64,000 nt of DNA from Setophaga petechia (Eukaryota > Chordata > Aves > Passeriformes > Parulidae). Positions 10,771 to 24,628 of the stretch are shown here, one piece after another (the first letter of the stretch is position 1; each line of letters opens with the position of its first letter). The stretch lies in assembly GCA_024362935.1 (NCBI GenBank), contig JANCRA010000014.1, forward strand, positions 4,607,001 to 4,671,000. Direction: 5' to 3'. Position numbers and translations under genes: made by a program. The notes beneath the pieces are model-generated. The model had not been told where the DNA came from and did no database searches. It saw only the letters and a list, made by a program, of their open reading frames with translations.

Positions 10771-13700
10771 TCCCAGCCTGGGAGGAATTGCCCATGGATT
10801 TGCTGACTGTCACACTGCAGTGAGGAACCTGAGCAGGAATGGGAGGAGGAGTGAGTCCTCCAGGAGACTGGGAGGGGCTGAAAGCTGGGAAGCAGATTTT
10901 AGATGTGGTCAGTGCAGGGAGTCATATTCTGGAGTGCAGAGTGGGGGAAGAAATTCCATGTAAATTTTCATACCTGGTGGGATCTAAAATCACATCCATT
11001 TCTACCCTGGGAGTTGAGTGAATCTTAATTAAAAAAAAAAAATTCAGGTTGCTGAATGTGGTCAGAAATCCAGCATCCAGGAATTCAGCTATGCCAAGAA
11101 TCATCCCTTTCCCAAAAAAAAGCTCCACACTTGCTGTGATGACCCACACATCACCCATAATAATATTACTTTTTTTTTCTAGCAAGGAGCAATTTGATCC
11201 TTGATCATACAAACTACTGAATGGCCTTTGCTGTGAGATAATGAACCTGATTAATTTGACATCATCCCTGGGCATTTTCATCCCATAAGGTAAAAGGCAA
11301 CTAATTTCCTTGCACTGGTCATGGTATTTCCTTTTCCTCATCACACCATTGCAAATTGATGCTACACCCAGGGCAGTGTCTCCTCACAGGCAGATGCTGA
11401 GGATTCTGTCCTGATGGAAGATTGTCATCCACCTCCCAAACCCTTATTTAAATGGAGCTGTGCTGTGAAATTCTGGTCAAATAGTCCTTGAAAAGTAACC
11501 ACCTGCTTTTTAAGCATCTGGAGGCACATCTCTTCTGCTCCTCTATTTAAAATAAATAGAGCTGTCATGGAGAAAAGCCTGTGGTTCAGCCACATCCCCC
11601 TGAGACCAAACCAAGCACTAGATTTGTCAATTCCCACTAATGCTATTTTTAATTGCTTTCTCAGCAGTTGTGCTGGGACCTGCCCAGTGCCAGGTGCTGC
11701 ACCTTGTGCTGAGTGCAGCCCCTGCCATCCCCTGGGCCACACTAACAGACTCAAACATGATGTTGACAAATCCATTGCAGGCTCTGGGGCTGGAGGCTGA
11801 GACCCTGAACCCGGGGTGGTGATGGAATAAAGTGCCTCCCAGTCAGGACAGCTTTCTGCTAAAATATCTGAGCTGTGCAAACCCTTTGGGAAATTTCCAA
11901 GATGCAGCAGCCAGCCAGGCCAGCAGAGCACCTGCAATGTCCTTTTTCCTCATTTTCCAGCTTCCGTCAGTGGCACAAGGTGCTCCCCAGCTCTGCAGGG
12001 AAGATGGGGTGAGCAGGTCTGTAAATCCTTCAGTGAGTGAAACCCTTCCCCTTCCTCCCCATGAAAGCACTAAGCAGCCTCACCAAGTCATCTGTCTTTT
12101 GCCAGGTCCTTACCCAATTTGCAATTATTCCTCCAATTCCTGTCTGTGTCAGCATAGCTAATGACTTTCCAGACAGAATTGTATCAAAATCTTTTCTGAA
12201 ATTCAGCACCTGAAGTCCCACTACACATTTCTACCTCCTAGAAAATCTCATACCTAATCATAGAAAGCCAGTAGTTAATTTGTGCTACCATTTTTAATAA
12301 ACTCCCATTCTGTGGCTGTTGCTCACAACAGTCAGAGGCAGCCACTGCATCTGAAGTGCCTGAATCTGTCTCTCCCCTTATGCATCTATCTGAGAGATAT
12401 CCTCCAGTGGCATACACAATCAGACAGTGAGAATGTATATTCTGCTTTCAGCTAATAATTGAGAGACTAAACCTGCCTGGCTGCTGGGGACTCAAGGGAA
12501 GGCCTTGGAAATTGGCTGAGAGCTTCCTTCTCAACTTTTGTCAAAGCAGCTCCTGAATGTTTCATCATATGAAAATTTGCCTGCATATTTATGTGGCCAC
12601 AAAGATTCCTGGGTTAAAGCTGCAAAATCAATTCACCCACTGCATCAGTTCTCCATGCCCCCTGTAACTCCAGCCAACCCATCTGACTGGGCTTTCATCA
12701 CTGCACAATGAAGACATAAACAGGCAATGCCCTGCCCATCCTCCTTGGAGGAAGAGTTTCTCTTGATCCTTTGCTCATTAATGTACCATTAATGGGGTTC
12801 AGCCCCAGCAGAACAGGACAGGACAGGACAGGTCAGCAGGATTGGCCATGACTGTGCCCAGACTGCCTGGCTGATACAACCAAAAGAAAATCCCTTTTTT
12901 TTAAACTGCCATCAGTAACCCGGAGTGGAAAACACTCAATCAACATCACAAAACCAGGTAGTTCTTCCTGCTGCCAAGCACAAACCCAAATCCCTCTTTG
13001 GTTCAAGATGCAAACCTGAATTGTAGCTCTGCTGCCCAGCTGGCATCCCCTCTTTATTTGCCTTTTCCCTGTGTCTGCCTGGCACTGAGGCAGAGCTGCT
13101 GCCACACCACACATTCCAGCCACGAAACAAGGTTCATTTTGCTCTCCCCTCCCTGGGGAGCAGCTCACACTTCCAAAGCTGCACATCATTTTATTAGTTC
13201 TATTCCCAGTCTCCAAAACGTCAAGTTTCTTTTATATGAATGTGCTGCAATTTAGTACCATCAGCAAACTCTGCTGAAACAGGGAGAAATGCAGACCCAG
13301 GAAAGATCCCTGCAGAAATCATCCCCCAGCCCTTGCACAGCTGTGCCACTGTGCTCTCTGTCAGCCCTACAGCACTTTAATTCACATAATCTACCCTCAC
13401 TTCTAGCCCACCTCTTCCCCTGGCTTCTGATTTTTTTTGTGTTACTTGCTTAAAATGCTGAATTTTAAATTTTTTTTTTTATTTCATGAATGTTTATTGT
13501 TTCCACTGGTAACCCCTTTGTGAAACATTAGTGATCACTAGATGTCACTGTGATTTTATTCTGTCTGCAGTCCAACCCTACTGAACCTTTGTGATCCCTG
13601 GGCTTTAGAGAGCTCACTTTAAAATGCTTCTGGAGAATTTTTTAGTGATCAGAAAATTACCCAGCTGCAGTCCTGACAGAGGGTTTCCTGGGCTGAGAAC

Positions 13701-16700
13701 CAGCTTTGGCTGAGTTTTTTTGGGGCAGTTTTTTGAGTTTTTTGTTGGTTCTGGTGTGTGAATAATGCAAAACCAAGGAACTCTGGGGCCAAACACTCAC
13801 ACACATGTGAGTGCACGTGTCATGTGTGCCTGCACTCACACTTTGTGCTCCACACCTGAGATTCCTGTTAATTTTGTGTGAGTTCTTGAATCCCTCAGGT
13901 GTGTGCAGCCCTGCAGAGCTCTGCCTGTGTGTGGGTCACTGGGGCTGGGACATTTGTAGGGCTCTTCTGCAGATTTCCCTGTAGCTTTAATGACCAAATG
14001 CCCTTGAAATTTTGTTGTTTTTCCATAATATTCACCTCACTTCTCCCTCAAACACAGAGCTCAGATTCCCTCACCGACATCTAAGCACTCCCATTTCCTT
14101 TTTTTCCATCCAATCATCCCATCCCTACTGTAACTTCAGTTAAAAGCACAGGTTTTAGGACTCAGAAAACTCTATAGAAGCATCTTGCCTCTTTCCCTTA
14201 TCTTAAAAGATGTTACAGAATACATTTCTTCAAGGCCAATGCAAATCCACACTCCCTATTTCTTGAATTGTTGATTTCTCCATTGTACTCAGCCCTTGGG
14301 ATATGGCAATTTAAATATTATAGACCACACTCCTGCATGGGCACACATGGGATTTATCTTTCTTTTTTTTTTTTTTTTCTTTAATTGGAAAAAAATCCAC
14401 CATTAAAATTAGTGAAAATGCCTGCTTGAAAATCATTTTTCTCCATCTGATGACATTATCCAGATCAGCAGAATGAGGTTTCAGTCTGCACTCCAGGCTC
14501 ACTGGGGAATATGCCAAAATCAGACCTTTCAAGGAAAAGCAGCTCCTGGGTGTGCAGCACTGGCAGCTGAGGAACCAAAGCTCTTTGCTGGCACCTTTTG
14601 GTGAGCAGGGAGAAAGGACCAAGGCCCACGGGGGTGTCCATGTCCCTGCAGTGCCATGGGACACAGTGGCAGGGCCTGGACACCTCCAGGAGGGCTTCAG
14701 AGCCAGGAAAATGAATTTTCTGGGAAGCAGTTCCAGGGAGTCAGGATGGTGTGAGAGCTGCAGGGGGGTGTGTGGGTACAACAAGCTGAGATTTCTGAAA
14801 CAACTTCTTACCTTTGAACTCATCCACGCTGAGTTTGTCACCTTCTGCCAGGGTCACAACAGGATTTTAAAGGCTCCTGGGTGCTGCCACTTCTACAAGC
14901 CAGGGGTGGGCTGCCTGGGCAGGGGGAAATGCCACAAATAAAGGCACCTTCTGCTACTTCCACCCAAATTACATGGCCTGCCCACCTCCAGAAACCCCAA
15001 CATTCTGGCTGCTCTGTTACCAACACCACCTCAGTTTTGATGAGCCATTCAGGACTCATGAGCAATAATGCTTCTGGACCAGCATTTTATTTTTCTCTGG
15101 AGCCACCAGAGGAGATTTGTCAAATACCTTTTGTCTTCTGTGTCAGCCACAGCCCAAAAAGTCCTAAATTTCCTCTGGATTCTGTTAATTAGTTGAAGTG
15201 GCACAGTGGCCTCTTTGGAAACTCTCCTCACTCAACAGCACACAGCCACATTTTGATGAGCAACAGAAACAGACAAATTCAAAGGTAAAGAGACTATTAG
15301 AAGTTTTGCCACTGGATTTAGGCAAACATTAGGATTTTGCTGCTTAATTCATTCTGACTAGCATTTTATGCAACAGGCCTTGAATGAAATCATGGTCCCC
15401 ATAAGCAGATCTCACTTACCAACATGACTTGGAGCCTTGTTACATCATTACAACCACGTCTCTGTTAGATTAGTGCCCAACAGACAGAAGAAATTGTTAA
15501 TTGGAGACTCATTAGCCCTGGGAAAAAGCTGATATAGAGCCACTGGTGTTTACCTGGGGCAGGAGGAGTGGGTTTGGGATTTGCACACAACTCTTGTCAC
15601 ACTCAGCATCCTGAGGGTCCATGTCTGTGGTGGGCACATGAAATCATTGCTGCTCTCACAGTGTCCCTCTGCCAGGAGCAGCACTGGAAGGTCTGTCCTG
15701 GAGATAACTGGTAAAAAATGTAAGGAGGGAGAGAGAAAACAAAGCTCTAAAGCAAGTAAGAAATGAAAATAACATCTTGAATCTGCTTTCATGTATACAG
15801 CAGGCTCCTCTTAAGGAATTGCATGCACTTTCTTACTCATCTTGAAGGACCATAGATTACTTGGAACCTGATTGTGCATACATAAAATGCATTGAAACTG
15901 TTCAATTACAGGTGTGACAACTTTAAGCCCCATTTAAATAAAGGCAACTCCCTAAACATAGAATGCCTCTCCAGGTCATTGACTTACTTCAACATAATTC
16001 AACTCAATCAGGAACCCTTTCAACAAAAGCCAGCATAAACCACTGCCAGTCCAAGGTGAGGGATTGCATGTTAAGAGTTAGCACACATTTCATTTCATCA
16101 GTTGGAAAACAGATTAATATTGCATGGAAAACAGCTCAAAACAAGACTGAAGTTATGTGGAACACCCTTACATAAACATTGCTGTAAATCATATTTTTGA
16201 ACAGATTTAATCTTTGTTTACCCAAAAATACCTCAGAAGACTAACTTGAACAACACAGGGCTATGAATTCAGAGCAGAGATTAGTTAAAGCAGATGGTGA
16301 GCCTGTGTGGATGTGCTCCATCAGAGAAAGCGTGGCCATAATTGGATTTATTTTAATTCACTTACATTTTGACTACAGGAGAAATGCAGGTAGAGTTCCT
16401 CCTGCAGAGAAGCCCCGAGGTTAGGGCTTGCACTGCTCTCAACTCCCTTTTGAAAATTGGACTCGAATGCAAAAACAGCATTAGGTGTTTCTAAACAAAA
16501 GTGAATCCCCAGTCTGGAAGCATTTATTCATGGTCAGACCTTGCCTCCATAATTCACTCACTGGCACTTTATGCACGTGGCCTTGAGTGAAGTAGGAGTC
16601 CCCACTAACAGATCTGAGTTACTGAAGGTTCTGTGCAGCCCAGGCTCACCTGCAGTGGGTGCAGCAGGGGAAGGAGACAGGCTCCCATGGAGTGCCACTG

Positions 16701-17429
16701 CTGCCCTGCAGCACAGAGCCAGGGAAGGCAGGCAGGAGCTTCTGCAGCCACATCTGGAGCCTGGCGTGTGCTGCACTCCCCCACTGCAGCCTGCTCCCGC
16801 CAGGGCTTCTCTTTCTGCCTCTTTATTTGTAGGGTTCTTGTATTCCCACATAGCTTACCTGCTGCCTGATTGGTACCCAATCATCATTTTTAACCTGGGT
16901 TCCTGTTAAAAGGAGACTGCTTGCTTTTTCCTCCTAGGAAGGTGCTTGTGGTCTGAACCCTGGCTGCTCTGAGGATTCGTGCTGTGCTTGGAAGCACTGC
17001 AGCATGAGAGGGGAAGGGGTTCATTTTCTCTGTGCTGAGCTGTAATGGGTGTAAATATATCCAGTAATTACAGGCATATTGCTGTGCAAACACATCATAA
17101 TTGCAGCTCTCATTTCCTGATGAATTATACATGATGGGCCACCCCCATTCCTAGCTGGACACGTGCTGTGTGGACTGGCCATGCTGAAACCTGTCAACTG
17201 CACCATCACGAGCCTCAGTTTCCCTTATAATCTCTCTCTTCCAAACTTCCCCAGCAAGCCATGAGTGCAGGACACGTGCAAGCCTCTGCCCAGCTGCCCA
17301 CAGCACCAGCCAGGCCAGCTGGATGACCAGGGGAGATGTGGGACTGCAGGGGCACAGATGGTGAGTGGGAGGGGATGAACTGCCTGGTTGTGCACCTCTG
17401 GTATTTTTTATTTCATTGAAACTGGGTCT

Positions 17430-17431
<2 letters not shown>
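10771..17431. other. Intergenic, no gene recognised
   Basis: No credible exon or RNA gene. It holds a pentanucleotide repeat at about 12811-12834, a poly-T tract at about 14363-14381, and one half each of two weak distant repeat pairs (15330-15415 with 16530-16617, and 13531-13575 with 18567-18610). Confidence 0.5.
12811..12834. repeat. Short (ACAGG)n microsatellite
   Basis: About four copies of a five-base unit, the last one imperfect. Confidence 0.8.

Positions 17432-17484
<53 letters not shown>
17432..17484 (+). repeat. (TG)26 microsatellite
   Basis: An uninterrupted run of about 26 TG units, long enough to be polymorphic. It causes a false long open frame on the minus strand with a run of His-Thr residues. 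Confidence 0.97.
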
Positions 17485-17487
<3 letters not shown>

Positions 17488-17569
17488 ATTCTGTGTTTGG
17501 ATCTGAGAGTCCTGGTGGGTGAGGCAGTGCCCAGCTCATGCCAGGCTGTGGCTGCCTGAGAGAGCAGAG

Positions 17570-17629
17570 ACACAGAAACAGCAGCAACACACAGAAACAG
17601 CAGAAACACACAGAAACAGCAGCAACACA
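17570..17629 (+). repeat. 19-bp tandem repeat, three copies
   Basis: Three copies of a 19-base unit beginning ACACAGAAACAGCAG, with one substitution in the middle copy. It lies 85 bases right of the TG microsatellite. Confidence 0.85.
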
Positions 17630-20600
17630 GTGCTGCCCCACGTGCCAGCCTTGTCCCTGGCTCAGGCACTCTGAAATTACTGCTGATTTGTTCGAGCACA
17701 ACCCAAATACAATTTCACTCATTCATCACAAAATCAAAGCTTGTTTTCCCCCATTCCAGGCACAGAGCAATGGGAAAAGACCAAGCTGGCATCTGTGCTC
17801 TGCCTTAATGAGGGTAACCCTTCCCCGAGGCTGCCCTGGGGGAAACAGCTGCCAGGAGCCCTGCAGCACACAGGTGTTGCTTCCTTTCTGCAGTTGTTGT
17901 TTTTCAAGCCTCTCCTCAGCCACACTCACCTCCAATTGCTGATGCACACTGGCAGGAGCCTGTTCTTGCAGGCTGCCCAAACTTCGTGTCCAAACTCAAA
18001 TCACATCAATGTTCTTTGTCTAAGCACCAGCTTTGCTTGGCATGAAAGCAGCCTGTGTTCTACCACCCACCCCAGACCTCCCAGCTTCACTCAGTATTTC
18101 CTTTTGGATTTGCTTAATTAACACGTAGTGCCACATTATGTTCCTTGCAAATTGGCTTTTCAAAATATTTCTGTAATTGGCCCAAATTTCTCTCACCAGG
18201 CATCTGCAAGCCAATCTTCCTGCGATGCATTTGAGCACACAGGCAGGCAGTGGGACATCAGGGACTGTTCTAAAGGAAAGCTGGATTTATTTACTTTGGT
18301 GACATCACCCATTTCTGGTGTCTCCAGAGCATCACAGGTAGTGGGTGTGACCAGGAAGGTGGGACAGGACTGCTTAGGCTGCTGCACAAATCAAAGCAAT
18401 TCCAGCAATATTGTCCTCGAGCAAGATTGGGAGGTCTCTAAATTCAGGTTGTGGGAGTCTGCTGGTCTGAAAGGTTAATTTCCATCTCTGCTGTGTGCAC
18501 AGCCTGCTGAAATGCCCAGAGCAGAGGCACTCTCACCTCCAATGCCTCAGAGAAGCCCCAGCAGCCACTAGATGTCACCAGGATTTTATTTCCTTGGTAG
18601 TCTGTGCCCAGCCGGGACCATAAGAAAAGAAGAGGAAAATAAGTTAATAATAAAAATTATCCCCCTGTTACAATGAACACCGAGCTCAGAGAAGAAAGAA
18701 GTGACCCAGAATCCTGCTTTTGGGTCTCCCATCTCTGGGAGGATTACACCGAGCACCTGTACACATGGATATGACTTTTGACTTTTTATGGCAGGAGGAT
18801 AGTTTGGCATCTTAAAAATTGAGTTTCTCCAACCAGCCATCAGCCTAAACCTTAATGCACTTATAGAAGCTCTGTTTAATTATCCAACCTTTTTATCTGT
18901 AAAATTACATCCCCCCTGTTTGGTATTCCTGCCTGGAAAGGAGCAGCTGAGGGAGAGCAGCACCACCAAGGCATTAAAGTGGACAAGGGAAGATTTGGGG
19001 ATGAGATGGACCAAATGGCTCCACGTACAAACAAATCAGCAAAGCCACTGCTGGGAATTCCTCCATTTCCTAAACATGGGCAGCCATAAGACAACAAAGG
19101 GCCCCAGCAATCAGTGCAGCTGACACATTTCTTTCCATTAATCTGCATTGTTAATTATTAACCTGAAATCACACCATTCAAAATCCAGGGGATAGAGATT
19201 AGATATTGTGCTCATAACCCCAGGAAAATCCACTTTATCTCTCACCTCACAGGCACAAAATCACATAAAGTCAGCCCAGGCAGAGATGGGATTTTGGCAA
19301 TCCAGCACCAGCTCAGTGAGCACTGGAGCCTATTCCAGTGTCCCAAATTCCAAACCTGTGCCAGTTAAAATGCAGGAAACCTCCCCAGATATGTGCTCAA
19401 ACACAGGATGCACAGAACAAGGGCTGTGTGCAAACCCTACCAGGTTCCTGCAGCAGCACAGCCCATGCCAAAGCATAAAAACCCCTCCTGGCTTTGGGGG
19501 ATTCCCTCCCTCATTATCACCAATGAGCTGGTGCTAGTTCAGGTGTCTGCCCATCAGATACAGAACCTACAGTCTGACTTCTAAGATATTTAGATACTGA
19601 ATTGAACAGAATTCTTTTGGGGTTTTTTCTCAAAAACCCTGGTCTTCAGCTGTTGGTGTTTTTAACACAGATATTTCCATAATCCTCCCCCTATGGCCAA
19701 ATACAAGCACAAACCATAACACCTGCAGGTTCCTCCTTGGCTGGTACATTCTCAGTCCAGCTCATCCTTGTCCTGTTGTTCTGCTTCCTTGGGTCCAAGA
19801 AGATGTTTGTGCAAGTCCATCCCCCTCATTTACACCAAAACCCAGCAATAAAAAGCCCTTCAGAAGGAGCTGAGGCACTGACCTCAGCTCAGGCAGTAAT
19901 TCAGCAGATCCCTGGCAGAACAGCTTTGGATGAGCCCTGAAAGGCACAAATTGCTGCAAATAGGGCTCTCTTTCTGAATTCACTCCCTTCAAGATGTCCA
20001 TAGCAGGGTGAAAGTGTCCATAACCCCATCAGACCAGATCCACCCCATTCCTCTGCTCAGATCCAGAGGTTCATACCCTGCTACAGGAATTACTGCAGAT
20101 ACCCACATCTGCTGAAAGGATTGCTCTGGGCCTCCCACAGCACATATTCTTTCAATCTGAATTCCACTGTCATGCAAGAAAAGCCAAACAAACAAACAGT
20201 CCTTGCAGCTCTGTCTGAAGACAGCTCTATGAAATAAATCCAGGTTTATTTTCATTTTTGCCTCATGACACATAAAATATTTAATACAAAAGAAAATATG
20301 TCTGGCATGGAACTTTGGCCAAAGATGACAAGTCCAAAATTATCTCAACTTGGAAATATTACTAACCAGATTGTTAGTCTGAGGTTTGGTTTATGAGCAC
20401 TTCTTCCAGCAGTGCTGCTACACTCAGAATTAATTGCAGTTTTTGTATTTTCTGTAGAAAGAAGGTGAAACAGGATATGCATTTCATGGTGACTTCTTGC
20501 ACAAATATAAAAGAGGAAAAGTTAGTTATTTTAATTTCTTTCATGTGAGAATATCTGTAACTTTGTCTCTTTGTACCCTGCTACTGGTTCTGTTTTTTCT

Positions 20601-23600
20601 GATAGTAAAACCTATGTAACAGCCAGCAGGACTGACCAGAGCTCACTTCCATAAGGAAGGCAAAGAGAAGTGAATCTTCCATGCCACTTTTTCCATAATC
20701 CTCTTCTCTTGCATCCCACACCACTGCTCAGCATGGAAGAGATCCCTGACAGGTGGGGAAGGGGATTCTGCACCCTCTGCCCCCTTGTGATAATCCCTCA
20801 CAGGATCAGAGCTACAAGATCTCTGCTCAGAAATCAGACAACTACTCAAACTGCCCAGATTTGCCTTTTTTTGTTTGCTTGTTTGGTTTGGTTTTGGTTT
20901 TTGTGGTTTTGTTTTGTAGGGGTTTTTTTAATTATTTTTTGGGTTTGGGGTTTTAGAAATTTTTTGGGTTTTTTTTTTTGTAGTTTTTGATTTTTTTTTT
21001 GTTTGTTGGTTTGGTTTGGTTTTTGGTGGTTTGTTTTGTTTTGTTTAAACTAGGCAGATATATCCATCCAGGGCTATGGTCTCTTAAAAGGTGAAAAAAC
21101 CCAAGTCTCTCATTCCTAATGAGAGGAAACCTAATTCAAACCTCATTCCTAATGAGATCCCCCACCTAAAGAGGTGATGGATCCCCCCTGTGTGCTGATC
21201 CCACCATTGTGTGACAGTGGCCACTGTCCCAAGCAGTGACACTTCCAGTGTCCCCAGAAGCCCCTGAGTTGGTCACCTCAGCAGTCTGTGAGCCCTGATC
21301 CACAACCAACACTTTTTTTAAAAATGCAGCTGCAAATGGCACAGATGGGTGATTCCTTCTCAGGTAAATCACCTGGCCAGAGCCCCCTGTCTCAGTGCCA
21401 GGTGGGAGCACTTGGAGGCCAAATTTGCCATGGCAGCCTCAGTGCCTTTATCAATCTGCCCTAAAGCAAGTGCCAGGGTGAGTGGGGCCCCTGCCAGTGC
21501 CATGGATAATGCACTGAGCAATGCATCTTGCCACTTCTCAGCCCTGGTCATTTAATTCCACTTATTTAACTTGTCTTTTTGCATTAAGCCCAACACTTTG
21601 GATGCCCTGATGTATTTTATGACACTTCCTTGCTGTTGTGTTTGATGGTCCTATTTGGGATTCAGCAAATGGCACCTAAGTAATCAATATTCTGTCTGGG
21701 TGGACATTTTATTTATCTACAGAGCCACCACATGAATTCAGCTGGTTTACTAGAGGTCAAACCCTTTTCATCTCCTCCATGAGCCATGGAAAATTGAAAG
21801 ATTTAAATCCCCTTTGAATTCCTTTGATTAACTCAGTGAAAATATCACACTCTTTTTTTTTCAAACTCAGAAGCAGAATTATCTTCACTGTAAATCTACC
21901 TCATTTTGACACATTGATCTCTGCATAATGGCTAAAATCAAGTGTGGAGGCATGAACTGGAAGCAGAGGAAGAGTTATGAACGGTGCTGTTAGCAATTAT
22001 TTTCCATACTTACACAGTTCCTTTGGGCTGGTTTAAAAATACCCAACAAAGCATAAAATTGATTAGAGCTGTATAATTGCCTGTGGGGGAACAAGGTCTG
22101 GGATCCACTCATTTGGGAATTGCACCCTTGTGGCACAAAGCCCCCATCCTGAATCAGCAAATGATCCATCAGAGCTCCACACTTAGCTCAGCCTCATCCC
22201 CAGCTGGACCAAACCCACGTGCCTGCAGTGCCACTGCTTCCATCACACTGCTTAAAAAGCAGGAGGAATTCATTATGTGGCAGGAATGTGGAGGAAAGGA
22301 GAAGCTGAAAACCAGATTTCAGCTGCTTCACACCTACCTCATGCAGCTGCACAGCGCCACAGCTTGCAGGGCCAACAGGGACAGGGAAATTCAATGATTA
22401 AACCAACAGAGTAATGAAAATAATGTCCTGGATCTCTCTCATATGTTTTTCCTAATGGGATCTCTGATTATTTTATTAATTTGTAACTTCTTAGAGTTAA
22501 ATTTTTAAGGCTGAATAACTGATCCAAGCCTTTGCACGTGAAACTTGCATCATTTTATATAAAAGCAAGACTTAAACCCCATTTAATTAAACAGGGAAAT
22601 CCCTATACAGACACACTTATTTCCGTTTTAGTGTCTTCTTCTTAATTATTGCATTTGACCTGGAACTGGTTTAAGATTAATTAAAGTAAGCCACTCTCTC
22701 AATACGCTGTGACTTGCATTCATTTAGCTAAATTAATGTGAAAAGTGGAATCAGATTAAACAAGAAATTCTTCATGCTGGCAGGACTTAATAGCAATTGT
22801 TGGTGTGATTTAGACACTGCTGCCCATGACCACAGAAACTTCAAATAAACTTAATCATTTTATCCTTAGTTTAATCATCTTATCCTTTATCTAAGTGAGG
22901 ACTGACTTCTTCCAGTACAATCAGCCTGAGCACCTGGACAAAACATCCATTTTTTCCCTGGATGGCTTTCATGGATGCAGAGCTGAGATCATGAGTTCTT
23001 CTCATCCTTCCCATTTTAATAAATCCACTTTGCTGTAAATTTTTTTTAGCCTGCATTTCCTCCACTGGTTTAAAGGAATGGCACAGGCACAACATCTGAA
23101 GTCCTGTGAGAATAAACACAGATCTGCATATGTAGCTCCATCTCAGAAATAAATTAGATTGCCTTGAAATTATTTGCTTGCAGAAATCTCTTTAGCAATG
23201 TATTTTCTTGTAGAAATTTCTATATTATTCAATAAGACTTTCCAGTGACATGCTTGGTGTCAATGAAAAAAGGAATAGAGATGGGAATAAAAATCATGCA
23301 GGTGAAGCAGAGGGGCAGGAGCTGAAAAATGAGGAAATCCTGGTGGACAACCCAGGTGGTTTCAATGGAATTCTTCAGTTCTTCCTTCATTTGGAAATTA
23401 GCAATCCTTTTATGCAATTTGGATGATTTTTGTCGACCACTGAGACGTGATTTAACCCCTGAAAAGGAGGTGGGTGTGTGCTCATCCCCAAACACCATCC
23501 CATGGCCCTGCGCCTTTGGGCTCACCTCTACTCTCTTCTCATTCAAATTTTATATCTTTTCAGGAGGCAGCAGTGCTTTTGTCCATGATTTACTGGAGTT

Positions 23601-24584
23601 TTGTGTTCCCAGGATCTGTCAGGATGTTTGGGTTTGTTCCTGCCCTGCTGGCTGAGCACCCACCTCCCACACCACGGCCAGCCAGCCACTTCCTCACAGC
23701 CATCATAAACAGTTTCCATCATAAATTACACCCAAGAAAATAAAGGCATGGAATCCCTGCCTTCAGCAGGACAGCAAACTCAGCTCTTGGCTTGGGTGTC
23801 ACCGTTGTGACCCTGCTGTCCCTGCAATCACCTCTGGTTCACACAGTGGAGATGGGAAAGGGCTTCACTGGAGCATGGAAGCTGGAGACATGAAATGAAC
23901 TTGTCAACACCACAGCAGTGAGAGGAGGTTGCCACAAGGTCACGGCAGAAGTGTCCAAAATAAGGATAAACAGGCTGGCCAGGAGCAGCAATGAGGTCAC
24001 AGCCATGCAGGACACAGCCCCTGGCTCTCAGGGAATGGCACCACTTCAATGAGCTTTTTTATGTCCTTAAAAAGATGGAGTGAATGAGTTTCTCTTTCCA
24101 ACCAACTGCCAAGGTAATAACAATTTGTTTGCCATCAACCATCTGACACAGAGGCAGCAGAGTGCAGGAATACCAGGGCTTTTCCTTCTGTCAGACCCCG
24201 AGCTAAAGAGAGTCAGCGTGCCTCTGTCCAATTTGGCCATGAAAATGCTGGTGAGGTGTTCACAGCAGCCCTGCCTGGGAGCCATTTGGCTCTGAGGACC
24301 TTCAGCAGGGTTTTCTGGCCACCTGATTTCCTGCAGCTGGGCCAAGATGACTGGCTGGCAGTCAGAGAGGGGGAAAGGCAAGAGAGGATTGAAGCGACTT
24401 GTGGGTGGTGAAAAGTCTCATCTCAGCAAGCAGAACAAGGTGACCTTCCTCTGAGTAGCCTGAATCATGTCCTGACAATGTTTGGGGGTTGATTTTTTTG
24501 AAGTGATGATCCTTTACTATGTTGAAATACTTTTCCACTGAACTTTTCAAAACCTTTTCTGGTGACCTGACTCACAGCTCCATG
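17630..24584. other. Intergenic, no gene recognised
   Basis: No supported exon. The only notable content is the G/T-rich tract at about 20868-21047, listed separately. Confidence 0.5.
20868..21047 (+). repeat. G/T-rich low-complexity tract
   Basis: About 180 bases almost entirely of T and G (GGTTTGGTTTTGG-like units with long T runs). The complementary strand is C/A-rich. It may be a degraded microsatellite. No coding or transposon feature is visible. Confidence 0.85.
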
Positions 24585-24628
24585 AATCATCAATCAATCA
24601 ATCAATCAATCAATCAGTCAATCATCAA
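24585..24628 (+). repeat. (ATCA)n microsatellite
   Basis: About ten ATCA units with one CAGTCA interruption near the right end. Confidence 0.95.

Noticed and set aside
17151..17699. 182-codon minus-strand frame with a His-Thr run
   Set aside because: It depends on the TG microsatellite and has no recognisable domain.
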